In this document: in pieces, positions 42,312 to 50,695 of the stretch | How positions within the stretch are numbered: the first letter of the stretch is position 1 | Layout: every line of letters begins with the position of its first letter | Source of the DNA: Streptomyces sp. SirexAA-E | Lineage (GTDB): Bacteria; Actinomycetota; Actinomycetes; Streptomycetales; Streptomycetaceae | NCBI RefSeq assembly: GCF_000177195.2 | Contig: NC_015953.1 | Coordinates: 2,418,001-2,482,000 of the forward strand | Reading direction: 5' to 3' | DNA: 64,000 bases | Program-made: the position numbers and the translations under genes | The notes under the pieces: generated by a model | The model's input: only the letters and a program-made list of their open reading frames with translations | Told to the model about the DNA's origin: nothing | Database searches by the model: none

Positions 42312-42352
42312 GCGCCGGGTGCGGGCCCTCCGGCCGGACCCGCACCCGGCGC
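42312..42352 (+). terminator. terminator of the island B operon
   Basis: GCGCCGGGTGCGGG (42312-42325) and CCCGCACCCGGCGC (42339-42352) form a perfect 14 bp stem with a 13-base loop, starting 6 bases after the phosphoesterase stop. No U-tract follows, as usual in Streptomyces. Confidence 0.85.
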
Positions 42353-42540
42353 ACCCCGGCCCGGCCGCCCGGCACCCCTGCCCGGGGTCGCCCCCGGGGC
42401 CGCCCGCTCCTCGCCTCGTACGGCAACGGCCCCACCTCTGGCGCGAATCGGCCCCCTTTCCCTATGCTGCGAGCTGTCCACCGCCGTCGCCCAACCCCCC
42501 GTCCGGCCCGGCCTTCGCACTGTGCCGTAAGGGGTCACCC

Positions 42541-42876
42541 ATGCCTGTCCGCCGGATCACCGCCCTGCTCGCCATACCCGTCGCCGCACTGCTCCTGACC
42601 GCCTGCGGCAGTGACGACGTGCACGGCACGATCACGGAGAAGGAACACAAGGCCGCCAAGACGACGTGGTCGAACGAGCCGGTCACCAAGAGGCAGTGCA
42701 CCACGACGAAGAAGAACGGCACGTCCAAGAAGTCGTGCAGCACGGTGAAGACCGGCACCAAGCGCGTCTCGCACCGCAAGCCGGAGTGCTGGCAGATCGA
42801 ACTGGACGACGACGCGCACGAGCTGTGCATCTCCAAGAGCCGCTGGGACAAGGTCCGCGTCGGCGACCGGTGGTGA
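42541..42876 (+). CDS. small secreted lipoprotein
   Basis: A 111-residue protein with a lipoprotein signal peptide: basic start PVRR, a hydrophobic core ITALLAIPVAALL and the lipobox LLTAC, so Cys21 should be lipidated. The mature part is Lys/Thr-rich with further cysteines (RQCTTTKKNG, KSCSTV, PECWQIELDDD, ELCISKSRW) that could form disulfides outside the cell. No known domain is recognised; similar small lipoproteins are common in Streptomyces. It stands alone after the terminator. Confidence 0.8.
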   Translation: MPVRRITALLAIPVAALLLTACGSDDVHGTITEKEHKAAKTTWSNEPVTKRQCTTTKKNGTSKKSCSTVKTGTKRVSHRKPECWQIELDDDAHELCISKSRWDKVRVGDRW

Positions 42877-42938
42877 GGCGGCGGGGCCTCCCGCGACCAC
42901 GGTGACGCAGGGCTCCCAGCAGGCGCCTGCGTACGCGT

Positions 42939-44030
42939 ATGCCGGACGCGGTGCTGACAACACCGGCCGGAGTCTCACCTCAAGATCGAACGGACCCCGA
43001 TCTCGTGGCTACCGAGAACCTTGGTGCCGCCCTGCGCACACCCCCAGCCTCGCGCCCGTACGCCCGAGCCCACACCGGCTACGGCAAGCGCACAGCCCCG
43101 GGCCAACGCCCGGCCCAGGCCGGTGACTTCGCACTGCTGCCCGAGCGGGAGCGGTATGTCGCCGGGTACGTGGACCGGCTCCCCGACGGTGGCGCCATGG
43201 ACGTCAAGTCGCTGGCCAAAGCGCTGCCGCTGTACGGGCAGATGGCCGTCGGCAGCGCGCTGCGGGCCCTGGGAGTGGCCGGTCATCTGCGGCGGGTGCG
43301 GTGCCAGGTGATCGAGGACGGTCAGAGCCGCTGGGTCACCCGCACCTTCTGGACCCGCACGGCACGCGACAGCGAGTGGTGGGACGCCTTCCCCCGGAAC
43401 GGCGACCCTCAGGTGTCCCCGTGCGCCGAACCCGCATCGCCCGCCGCTCCCCCACCGCCACGGGACGCCGACGCGGCCCCGGCTCCGGCTCCGGCCCCCG
43501 TCGCGCAGCCTTCGTCGCCCGTCGTGCCTGAGCAGCGGAGCGCCACCGAGGGCGGCCGCCCCGCCCCCTCACCCGCCTACCTCGCCCTCGCACGACTCGG
43601 CCGGGGCGAGCCCCGCCTCGCCCTCTCCGCCGCCGACTGCGCGGCGCTCGAAGAGCTGGCCTGCGCGTGGCTGGACCGGGGCGTGGACCCGGACTACCTC
43701 ACCCAGGCCCTCACGGCCGGACTCCCGCCGCGGATCGGCACGCCCGTCGGCTTCGTACGGCGTCGGCTCACCGACAAGATCCCGCCCCGGCTACCGGCCG
43801 CGCCCACACCGCCCGCACCCGGCAGGTCAGTTCACCGCGTCATGATGGAGTGCACCGAATACGGTGTGCCCGGACCGCCCGAAGCCCTGCCCGACGGGCT
43901 CTGCCGCTCCTGCCGCACTCCTTCGCCGAGTACCACGCCAGCAGCCGGAGCCGGGCCCGCCGAGGCGCCCGCGGAACGGGACGTCCACGCGCTCGTCGGC
44001 AGCCTCCGCGACCTGATGAAGGCCCCCTGA
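42939..44030 (+). CDS. winged-helix DNA-binding protein of a Streptomyces-specific family
   Basis: A 363-residue protein. Residues ~62-150 form a MarR/HTH-like winged helix (LLPERERYVAGYVDRLPDGG, VKSLAKALPLYGQMAVGSAL, SRWVTRTFWTRTARDSEWW). A Pro/Ala linker follows, then a C-terminal region of the LSAADCAALEELACAWLDRG type. The terminal zinc-knuckle-like motif normally reads CxxCGxPGxPExLPxGxCxxCR; here it is MECTEYGVPGPPEALP with CRSCR, so one Cys is replaced by Tyr. The exact start is uncertain because no good ribosome site is seen. Target genes are unknown. Confidence 0.7.
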   Translation: MPDAVLTTPAGVSPQDRTDPDLVATENLGAALRTPPASRPYARAHTGYGKRTAPGQRPAQAGDFALLPERERYVAGYVDRLPDGGAMDVKSLAKALPLYGQMAVGSALRALGVAGHLRRVRCQVIEDGQSRWVTRTFWTRTARDSEWWDAFPRNGDPQVSPCAEPASPAAPPPPRDADAAPAPAPAPVAQPSSPVVPEQRSATEGGRPAPSPAYLALARLGRGEPRLALSAADCAALEELACAWLDRGVDPDYLTQALTAGLPPRIGTPVGFVRRRLTDKIPPRLPAAPTPPAPGRSVHRVMMECTEYGVPGPPEALPDGLCRSCRTPSPSTTPAAGAGPAEAPAERDVHALVGSLRDLMKAP

Positions 44031-44185
44031 CCCGCCTACCGCGCATCGACCACGGGGCGTGGCACGCGGAACGCCGGGAGCGTCGAAGACCTCCCCTGCG
44101 GAGACGAGGCCGACGGACTCCGTGCGGCCGGTCAGGGCGTGTGCGGGTCACGACGACGACCGGCGCCACCGGAAAGCGGGCACGG

Positions 44186-44191
44186 TAATCT
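44186..44191 (+). promoter_or_regulatory. -10 element for a leaderless methyltransferase mRNA
   Basis: TAATCT ends six bases before the ATG at 44198, so transcription would start at or next to the A of the start codon. No ribosome site is present, consistent with a leaderless transcript. Confidence 0.5.
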
Positions 44192-44197
44192 CCGGCC

Positions 44198-44974
44198 ATG
44201 CCCGCGACCTCGGTGACGCGCTTCTACGACGAACTGGCCGACGACTACCACCTGATCTATACGGACTGGGACACGAGCATCCGTCGGCAGGGAGACTCGT
44301 TGGACGCCTTGATCGGCCAGGAGCGAGTGGCGGTCCTCGACTGTTCCTGCGGCATCGGCACCCAGGCCATCGGCCTGGCACTGCGCGGACACCGAGTCAC
44401 CGGGACCGACCTCAGCCCCCGCGCCGCCGCCCGAGCTGCCCGCGAGGCCGCCCGCTGGAACCTGAGCCTGCGCACGGCCGCCGCCGACATGCGACGCCTC
44501 CCGTTCCCTGACGGCCGGTTCGACACCGTCGTCTGCGCCGACAACTCGCTGCCTCACCTGCTGACCGAGCATGATGTGCGCGCGGCCCTGACCGAGATGC
44601 GACGTGTGCTGCGTCCCGGCGGCCTGCTGCTGGTCAGCACACGCGACTACGACGACCTGCTGCGCGACCGCCCGGCCTCGACGCCTCCGCAGGTCCACGG
44701 GAACGTCGACTGCGCCGACGGCGAGGAGCGAACCGTCACCTTCCAGCTCTGGCACTGGCACGACGACGGCGAGCACTACGACCTGGAGCACTTCCAACTC
44801 CGCCCGGCGGACGGGGAATGGCGCGCCCAGGTCCGCCGTACCACGTACTGGGCACTCGGCCGGGACCGGATGGCATCCCTCGCGGCCGAGGCCGGGTTCG
44901 TCGATCCCGAGTGGCGGATGCCGCAGGAGACGGGCTTCTTCCAGCCGCTGCTCGTGGCCCGCGCCGGCGGGTAG
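44198..44974 (+). CDS. class I SAM-dependent methyltransferase
   Basis: A 258-residue Rossmann-fold methyltransferase. The SAM loop is VLDCSCGIGTQAIGLALRGH, the acidic motif II is VTGTDLSP, and the post-II segment is DTVVCADNSLPHLL. EMRRVLRPGGLLLVSTRDYD is the typical motif III strand. The substrate is unknown; it resembles small-molecule or glycine/sarcosine-type methyltransferases. It stands alone with its own promoter and terminator. Confidence 0.88.
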   Translation: MPATSVTRFYDELADDYHLIYTDWDTSIRRQGDSLDALIGQERVAVLDCSCGIGTQAIGLALRGHRVTGTDLSPRAAARAAREAARWNLSLRTAAADMRRLPFPDGRFDTVVCADNSLPHLLTEHDVRAALTEMRRVLRPGGLLLVSTRDYDDLLRDRPASTPPQVHGNVDCADGEERTVTFQLWHWHDDGEHYDLEHFQLRPADGEWRAQVRRTTYWALGRDRMASLAAEAGFVDPEWRMPQETGFFQPLLVARAGG

Positions 44975-44982
44975 GTGACTCC

Positions 44983-45001
44983 GCCTCCCGGCACGGGAGG
45001 C
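44983..45001 (+). terminator. terminator after the methyltransferase gene
   Basis: GCCTCCC (44983-44989) and GGGAGGC (44995-45001) form a perfect 7 bp stem with a 5-base loop, nine bases after the methyltransferase stop. Confidence 0.55.
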
Positions 45002-45213
45002 CGGACACCAGTCGGCCTCGGGACCTCCCACGCGTGATCGGGTGCACGCCTGTCCCCCTGCCCAGCGACCCTGACGGCGAGGCGAGGGCCCCGAAAACCT
45101 CTCGCACCCGCTCGCCCTGCCCGATACGGTCACCGGCGTGTTCCCGTGCGTTGAGCCCAGGAGCTCCGCCCACGGCCGTCCCCGCAGTCCCCCGCTGAAA
45201 GCAGGTCACGTCC

Positions 45214-45594
45214 ATGGCATGTCGTATCAGTGAGCTCGTGCTCGGTTGCCGCGACCCCGAGGTGCTGGCTCGGTTCTGGTGCGAGGTCCTGGATTTCGTC
45301 GTGCTCGATCGCGAGGGGGACGACTGCTTCGAGATCGGCCCGCGCGAGGGGTTCGGCGGCCCGCAGCCGACGATCATCCTCAGCCGCAGGGACGAGCCGG
45401 AGCCGGGGAAGACCCGGCTGCACATCGACGTCAACGCCACCGACCGCGATCAGGACGCCGAGCTCGAACGCCTTCTGGAGCTCGGCGCGCGCCCGGCCGA
45501 CATCGGCCAGACCGGCGAGGAGCAGTGGCACGTCCTGGCCGACCCCGAGGGCAACGAATTCTGCCTGCTCAAGGCCCGCCTCAACCCGCTCTGA
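45214..45594 (+). CDS. VOC (glyoxalase-like) family protein
   Basis: A 126-residue VOC-fold protein with two beta-alpha-beta-beta-beta units: ISELVLGCRDPEVLARFW at the start and HVLADPEGNEFCLL at the end. Candidate metal ligands are a Glu near the first repeat, His in LHIDVNA and Glu in NEFCLL. Single-domain members of this actinobacterial group are usually of unknown function or act as bleomycin-type resistance or isomerase proteins. GAAAGCAGGTC precedes the ATG weakly. Confidence 0.82.
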   Translation: MACRISELVLGCRDPEVLARFWCEVLDFVVLDREGDDCFEIGPREGFGGPQPTIILSRRDEPEPGKTRLHIDVNATDRDQDAELERLLELGARPADIGQTGEEQWHVLADPEGNEFCLLKARLNPL

Positions 45595-45617
45595 CGGGTT
45601 CTGAGCCCCGGCACGCC

Positions 45618-45798
45618 CTAGGACTTGTGTCAAAAGTCCCGCCTGTCCGGCGACGCCTGGCACGCACCCTCGCGGCGTTACCGGGATCACCCCGATACAT
45701 CCAGTATCGGGGCGACCCTCCGCCTTGCGATCGCACGCACCAGACGCCGCCGGACCCGCCCTCCGGGCGGACGGCGCTACTTTCGCAACAAGCCCTAG
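45618..45798. mobile_element. ~181 bp MITE-like element with TA-flanked terminal inverted repeats
   Basis: The left end CTAGGACTTGTGTCAAAAGT and the right end (reverse complement CTAGGGCTTGTTGCGAAAGT) match at about 17 of 23 positions. Both ends are bounded by CTAG/TA, as expected for TA target duplication by IS630/Tc1-type transposases. No transposase is encoded. The interior has a perfect hairpin, CCCCGATAC (45690-45698) against GTATCGGGG (45704-45712). It is probably a non-autonomous element mobilised in trans. Confidence 0.65.
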
Positions 45799-46067
45799 CC
45801 GTTCTGCCCGTCCTCCGTCCCCTGCGCGCGCGAACGACGGCTTCGGAAGCGCTCCAGCACGGCTGTGCCGAGGAGCACGGCTCCGATGGCCACGACCTTG
45901 CTCGCCCCGTAGCCGCCCACCGGATCGTCCTCGGCGGACCCCAGGAACGCCCACAGCACACCGGCGACCCCGACGACGACGAGGAGAGCGGCCCCGACCG
46001 GACCGGTACCCCACCACCACGGCGCCTGGGGGTGTTCGTGGGACCGGTGGCGTTCGTCGTGTGCCAA
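45795..46067 (-). CDS. small two-span membrane protein
   Basis: A 90-residue protein. A TTG start at 46067 is chosen because GGGAGAACAGCC lies directly upstream. The sequence opens with a His/Glu-rich head (AHDERHRSHEHPQAPWWW), followed by two hydrophobic helices (VGAALLVVVGVAGVLWAFLG and VVAIGAVLLGTAVLERF) and a basic tail. No function can be given. Its TAG stop lies in the terminal CTAG of the adjacent MITE-like element, so the original C-terminus may have been changed by insertion. Confidence 0.6.
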   Translation of the reverse strand: MAHDERHRSHEHPQAPWWWGTGPVGAALLVVVGVAGVLWAFLGSAEDDPVGGYGASKVVAIGAVLLGTAVLERFRSRRSRAQGTEDGQNG

Positions 46068-46104
46068 GGCTGTTCTCCCATGCGTCAGGCGGGTACCGGC
46101 GCCG

Positions 46105-46556
46105 TCACGGGCCCGGGAACAGGAGAGACGCGTGGCGCGGACCATCTGGTTGCCTGTGGCGCGGCTCTGCCTTGCCGGCTGTCGCAGGCCCTCGAAAAGA
46201 GAGCGTCTCCCAGTCTTGGCACTCCTCCGTCGCGCCGTGCACCTCGGCCCAGGCGAGGACGGTGGCTTCACCGTGATTCGACTTCGCACCGGATACTCGG
46301 TTCATCCGGTCGACCAGTGCTTCCAGTTCGGTCAGGTCGTCGACGTGGACGATCTCCAGCCACTCTGTTCCGGCCAGTGGCAGACGGAAGTGGCTGATCT
46401 CGCTGACCACCGCCTGGGTCGTGACGTTTCTACGGGTACGGCCCTGATGGTTCCGGGCGATGTCGCCCAGAGTCTCGATATGCCCGCCTTGATGGCGTGA
46501 AGTAGAGGAGAGGTGTCCCAGACGAGGAGCGAACCCGGTAACCGCCTGGGGCTCAT
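46105..46556 (-). pseudogene. PIN-domain protein remnant with frameshift
   Basis: From ATG 46556 the frame reads MSPRRLPGSLLVWDTSPLLH and AIKAG, a typical PIN-domain start with the first catalytic Asp. Near 46495 the frame must shift by one base to continue as HIETLGDIARNHQGRTRRNV and VVSEISHFRLPLAGTEWLE, with the later PIN motif NHGEATVLAWAEVHGA. Beyond about 46240 similarity stops, so the 3' end with the last catalytic Asp is also lost. It overlaps the end of the ImmA-like pseudogene, suggesting a former metallopeptidase/PIN toxin-like pair. A sequencing error at one position could explain the frameshift but not the lost tail. Confidence 0.6.
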
Positions 46557-46634
46557 CGAACGTGTTCTGTTGACGACGGCGCTCCACGACATCCGGTACG
46601 AGGCCGAGAGGGCGATCATGGTCGTCCTGGGTGC

Positions 46635-47215
46635 CTATCCGTCTCGTTCGCCGTCCGACCAGACGCGCCGCACGTCGGCCTCGGGCAGCAGGAACTCCTC
46701 GACGAACCGGTCGATGAGCCGTTCCCCCTCGTCCCGGCCGGCCGCCACGCCGGCATCGCTGTGGTACTCGTCCTGCATCAAGTGGTGCCCGAGTTCGTGC
46801 GCGGCCGTCCAGCGGCGCCGCCCCGGCGTGACCTGACCGCTGATCACCGCCACCCCGTAACCCTTGAGCAGGAGTGAGGCGCCCTCGGCCGCCTCGTCGA
46901 CCGCGGTCGGATACAGGCCGAAGCGCTCCAGGACATCGGCCGGCGCCCCCAGAGGGCCCGAAGGGCACCCCGCGACCTGCCGAGCCGCAGCCGCCAACGC
47001 GACCGGGTCGACGAGGTCCGGCGTGCGCCGCAGGCGGACATCGGATGCCGGGGGGACGAGGTAGCCGTGGCCGACCAGCCACTCGGCGTGGCGGGCGTGT
47101 TCCTCCAGGCGGGCGTCCAGTCGGTACCGCGCACGGGATGCCTCGTCCGCGCTTTCCTCCAACGTGCTTCGGCGATCCGCTCGCCCACGTCCGTCCAGCT
47201 CCGCGCGGCATGCAT
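46635..47215 (-). pseudogene. XRE-ImmA/IrrE metallopeptidase pseudogene
   Basis: Starting at ATG 47215 the frame begins SWTDVGERIAEAR, the usual opening of XRE-HTH proteins. The HTH domain is then missing and the frame changes near 47165 to SADEASRARYRLDARLEEHA. The IrrE/ImmA part is well preserved (RRRWTAAHELGHHLMQDEYH, with zinc motif HExxH, and RFVEEFLLPEADVRRVW). An in-frame TAG at 46635-46637 cuts off the conserved continuation (IALSASYRMSWSAVVNRT), which is still readable downstream. Thus three lesions: HTH deletion, frameshift and nonsense codon. A hairpin (GTGTGC-AAAAA-GCACAC) lies just before the ATG. Confidence 0.65.
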
Positions 47216-47495
47216 GTGTGTGCTTTTTGCACACCTCCCGCCCCGAAGGTGCCCCCGGCGCCGCCCCCCGCGCCCGGGATCCACGCGGAAAACAGGGCTC
47301 AGGGGAGCCGGAAACACCCCGTTGGCGCCCCGGAAAGGCCGTGTGCGGGGCGTGCCCGACCGGCCGGGAGGCAGTCGGCGCGCACCGTGCCCCGGGGCCT
47401 CCACCGCGCCCCCTGGAGAGCCACCCGCACCCCTCCTGACCTGGGCATACGCGAGCTCTGCGGCTAGAGTCCAGGCATCGGAAAGGGGGTTCCGG

Positions 47496-48233
47496 ATGGA
47501 CCGGAATGTGCGCTCGGTCGAGGATGTGCTGCGGCTCATGGACGGCCTGTTCGCGCCGGAGGCCGACCGGTGGACCAGCGGGGCGGGCGCATGGTGGGAC
47601 GGGTTCTACGAGGACCGGTCGAGGCCGGTGCCGTTCTTCGTGGCGAAGCCGGACGAGAACCTCGTGTCCTACGTCCGACGGGGCCTGGTCGCCCCGGGCC
47701 GCGCCCTGGATCTCGGCTGCGGGCCGGGGCGCAACAGCCTGTATCTCGCCTCGCTCGGCTTCACGGTGGACGCCGTCGATCTGTCGCCGGGGGCCGTCGC
47801 GTGGGCCGAGGAGCGTGCCCGGGAGGCGGGGGCGGACATCCGCTTCCGGTGCGGCGACGCCTTCGCCGAGGGTGAGGGCGCGCCGGCCGGGCCGTACGAC
47901 CTCGTCCACGACTCCGGCTGCTTCCACCACCTGCCGCCGCACCGGCGCGTCAGCTACCTCGCTCTCGTGGACCGCGTCCTCGCCCCCGGCGGGCACCTGG
48001 CCCTCAACTGTTTCGCCTCCGGCGCGATGGGGTCCGAGCTGCCCGACGCCGAGCTCTACGGCACAGCCGAGCTGCACGGCGGGCTCGCCTACACGCCTAA
48101 GTCCCTGCGCCGCATCTTCGCGGGGCTGGAGGAGGTGGAGCTGCGCCGGATGCGGGACGAGCCGGCCGACTCCCCGTGGTTCGGTGAGGAGTTCCTGTGG
48201 TCGGCGCTGTTCCGGCGGCCGGACCGGCCCTGA
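47496..48233 (+). CDS. class I SAM-dependent methyltransferase (thiopurine/tellurite-type)
   Basis: A 245-residue methyltransferase. The SAM-binding loop is ALDLGCGPGRNSLYLASLGF, followed by VDAVDLSPGAVAWAEERA and FRCGDAFAEG. YDLVHDSGCFHHLPPHRRVS is characteristic of the branch related to thiopurine/tellurite-resistance methyltransferases. GAAAGGGGG precedes the ATG, and TAGAGT (47464-47469) is a plausible -10. The acceptor is unknown; detoxification of small molecules is common in this branch. Confidence 0.88.
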   Translation: MDRNVRSVEDVLRLMDGLFAPEADRWTSGAGAWWDGFYEDRSRPVPFFVAKPDENLVSYVRRGLVAPGRALDLGCGPGRNSLYLASLGFTVDAVDLSPGAVAWAEERAREAGADIRFRCGDAFAEGEGAPAGPYDLVHDSGCFHHLPPHRRVSYLALVDRVLAPGGHLALNCFASGAMGSELPDAELYGTAELHGGLAYTPKSLRRIFAGLEEVELRRMRDEPADSPWFGEEFLWSALFRRPDRP

Positions 48234-48685
48234 GTCGCGGGGCGGGACGCGTTCGGTCGAGACCTCGGTGGCCTCCACCTCGGCCAGGTGCTCCGGGACG
48301 TCCTACACGCTCGGCTTCACCACGTCGTCGAAGGTGACGGTGGTGCCGAAGGTCGGGTACGCCCTGAGTGGGTCGGGCCAGGGGCCGCGCGGAACCGTCG
48401 GCGTGACGGGCGACCGGCCCCACCGGCACCTCGGCCGCATCTGGGGCGGCCCGCCGCGTCTTCGACGCTCCGGACGCCTGAACGACCGGACCGGCACGGC
48501 AGGTCCCGGAAAGCCGAATGGGGCCCGGCCATAAGGCCGGACCCCCCTCGCTTTCCCCCTCCGCCGGGTCTTCCCGTTCCCCCCGGACCCCTCCCCGGAA
48601 GCCCCGACGCCGAATACGACCGGGGAGGGTACGGAAAGGTTGCACGCCTTTACGTTCTCTTTACCAACGGGGTGGTGAAGGCCCC
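48234..48685. other. 452 bp without a supported gene
   Basis: Several frames are open but none is recognisable. A minus-strand frame (48303-48497) ends with the protein-like sequence LRAYPTFGTTVTFDDVVKPS and may be a remnant of a deleted gene. Near 48640-48665 the sequence is less GC-rich, just past the end of the minus-strand sugar operon. Confidence 0.45.
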
Positions 48686-49519
48686 TCAGCAGGCGTGTTC
48701 GAGGTAGCGGGCGGCGACTTCGGCGACCACCTCGGCACCGTCACGCGCCCACAGGTCCTCGTTGAAGATCTCGACCTCGATCGGACCGTCGAACCCGGTC
48801 GCCTCGACGTGCCGCCGAAGGGAGCGGAAGTCCACGCTTCCGTCGCCCAGTTGCCCCCGGCCCACGAGCACGCCCGCCGGGAGCGGGGTGATCCAGTCCG
48901 CCAGCTGGAAGGAGTGGATCCGGCCACCCGCGCCCGCCCGTGCGATCTGCGCGGGCACCTGGTCGTCCCACCAGATGTGGTACGCGTCCACGACCACGCC
49001 GACCTGCTCGGCCGGGAAGCGCTCCGCGAGGTCCAGGGCCTGGGACAGGGTGGAGACCACGCAGCGGTCCGACGCGAACATCGGGTGCAGCGGCTCGATC
49101 GCGAGCCGTACACCCCGTTCCCCCGCGTACGGGGCGAGTTCGGCGAGGGCGTCTGCGATGCGCTCGCGGGCGCCGTGCAGGTCCTTGTCGCCGGGCGGGA
49201 GCCCGCCGGAGACCAGGACCAGGGTGTCGGTGCCCACGCCCGCCGCCTCGTCGACCGCCGCCCGGTTGTCCTCCAGGGCGCGGGCCCGCTCGGCAGGGCC
49301 GGTCGCGGTGAGGAAGCCGCCCCGGCAGAGGCTCGTGACGGTGAGCCCGGCGTCCTTCATCAGCTTGCCGGCGCGCTCGATCCCGTACTCCCGCACGGGG
49401 GCGCGCCACAGGCCGACCTGGCCGACGCCCGCCTTGGCGCAGCTCTCGGCGAGTTCGGGCAGGGAGAGCTGCCTGACGGTCTCCTGGTTGACCGACAGAC
49501 GGGAGAGTTCGGGGCTCAT
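48686..49519 (-). CDS. sugar phosphate isomerase/epimerase (xylose isomerase-like TIM barrel)
   Basis: A 277-residue AP-endonuclease-2-type TIM barrel. Conserved metal-binding positions are visible in VRLAIEPLHPMF, VGVVVDAYHIWWD, IHSFQLADW and GPIEVEIFNEDLW. It converts a ketose, keto-inositol or similar substrate. It is the last gene of a minus-strand operon: its ATG overlaps the stop of the DUF993 gene, and a dehydrogenase lies upstream. Together they suggest stepwise catabolism of an unusual sugar or polyol under LacI control. Confidence 0.87.
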   Translation of the reverse strand: MSPELSRLSVNQETVRQLSLPELAESCAKAGVGQVGLWRAPVREYGIERAGKLMKDAGLTVTSLCRGGFLTATGPAERARALEDNRAAVDEAAGVGTDTLVLVSGGLPPGDKDLHGARERIADALAELAPYAGERGVRLAIEPLHPMFASDRCVVSTLSQALDLAERFPAEQVGVVVDAYHIWWDDQVPAQIARAGAGGRIHSFQLADWITPLPAGVLVGRGQLGDGSVDFRSLRRHVEATGFDGPIEVEIFNEDLWARDGAEVVAEVAARYLEHAC

Positions 49520-50658
49520 CGGGTGCCTCCATGGACGGACAGCAGCGCGCGCATCCGGGCCTCGGCCAGCTCGGGGTCGGGGAACAGGCCGAGCCGGTCG
49601 GCCAGTTCGTACGCCTTGGCCAGGTGGGGCAGCGGGCGGGCGGACTGGAGGCCGCCGACCATCGTGAAGTGGTCCTGGTGGCCCGCCAGCCAGGCGAGGA
49701 GGACCACGCCCGTCTTGTAGTAGCGGGTCGGCGCCCGGAAGAGGTGCCGGGACAGCTCGACCGTGGGGTCGAGCAGGGCGCGGAAGCCCTCGGTGTCCCC
49801 GGTGTCCAGGACGCGTACGGCGTGGGCGGCCAGCGGGCCCAGCGGGTCGAAGATGCCCAGCAGGGCGTGGCTGAAGCCCCGGTCGTCGCCGGCGATCAGC
49901 TCGGGGTAGTTGAAGTCGTCGCCGGTGTAGCAGCGGACCCCGCTCGGGAGGCGGCGGCGGACATCGATCTCGCGGGCGGCGTCCAGGAGCGACATCTTGA
50001 TGCCGTCGACCTTGTCCGGGTGTTCCGCGATGACCTCGAGGAAGGTGTCGGTGGCGGCGTCCAGGTCGGCGGAGCCCCAGTAGCCCTCCAGCGCGGGGTC
50101 GAACATCGGCCCGAGCCAGTGCAGGACGACGGGTTCGGTGGCCTGGCGCAGGAGGTGGGCGTAGGTCTCCAGGTAGTCCTCGGGGCCGTCGGCCGCGGCG
50201 GCCAGCGCGCGGGAGGCCATCAGGATGGCCTGGGCGCCGCTCTCCTCGACGACGGCGAGCTGCTCCTCGTAGGCCGCGCGCACCTCGGCGAGCGTCGCGG
50301 GGCCGGTGAGCTGGTCGGTGCCGACGCCGCAGGCGATCCGGCCGCCGACCGCCTTCGCCTCGGCGGCGGAGCGGCGGATCAGCTCGGCGGCACCGGCCCA
50401 GTCCAGGCCCATGCCGCGCTGCGCGGTGTCCATGGCCTCGGCGACGCCCAGCCCGTGCGACCAGAGGTGGCGGCGGAAGGCGAGGGTGGCGTCCCAGTCG
50501 ACGGCGGCCGGGTCGTCGGGTCCGGCGTCGGCGTACGGGTCGGCGACGACGTGGGCGGCCGAGAAGACGGTGCGGGAGGCGAGCGCGGCACCGTTCGGGG
50601 CGAGGTCGAGCGGGGTGGTGCGCGGCTCGTACGGGCCCTGCGGGAGGTGGATGGTCAT
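49516..50658 (-). CDS. DUF993 dihydrodipicolinate synthase-like aldolase-family protein
   Basis: A 380-residue (beta/alpha)8 protein of the DUF993 family, distantly related to DHDPS/NAL aldolases. Features are IACGVGTDQL, VVLHWLGPMFDPALEGYWG, DGIKMSLLDAAREIDVRRRL and CYTGDDFNYPELIAGDD; the Lys in DGIKMS is the probable Schiff-base residue. It may cleave a keto-sugar acid in the same pathway as its operon partners. Coupled by overlap to the isomerase downstream. Confidence 0.87.
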   Translation of the reverse strand: MTIHLPQGPYEPRTTPLDLAPNGAALASRTVFSAAHVVADPYADAGPDDPAAVDWDATLAFRRHLWSHGLGVAEAMDTAQRGMGLDWAGAAELIRRSAAEAKAVGGRIACGVGTDQLTGPATLAEVRAAYEEQLAVVEESGAQAILMASRALAAAADGPEDYLETYAHLLRQATEPVVLHWLGPMFDPALEGYWGSADLDAATDTFLEVIAEHPDKVDGIKMSLLDAAREIDVRRRLPSGVRCYTGDDFNYPELIAGDDRGFSHALLGIFDPLGPLAAHAVRVLDTGDTEGFRALLDPTVELSRHLFRAPTRYYKTGVVLLAWLAGHQDHFTMVGGLQSARPLPHLAKAYELADRLGLFPDPELAEARMRALLSVHGGTR

Positions 50659-50695
50659 GGGGTCGGCTCCGTCGCTCCGGGGGTGGTCCGGCCGG

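Noticed and set aside
46635..48278. One 547-codon minus-strand frame through the ImmA region
   Set aside because: Only the first-described ImmA segment is protein-like; the upstream part is the shadow of the methyltransferase gene at 47496-48233.
48303..48497. Short minus-strand frame ending FDDVVKPSV
   Set aside because: Protein-like in part but without a recognised family, ribosome site or neighbours; kept only as a possible remnant.
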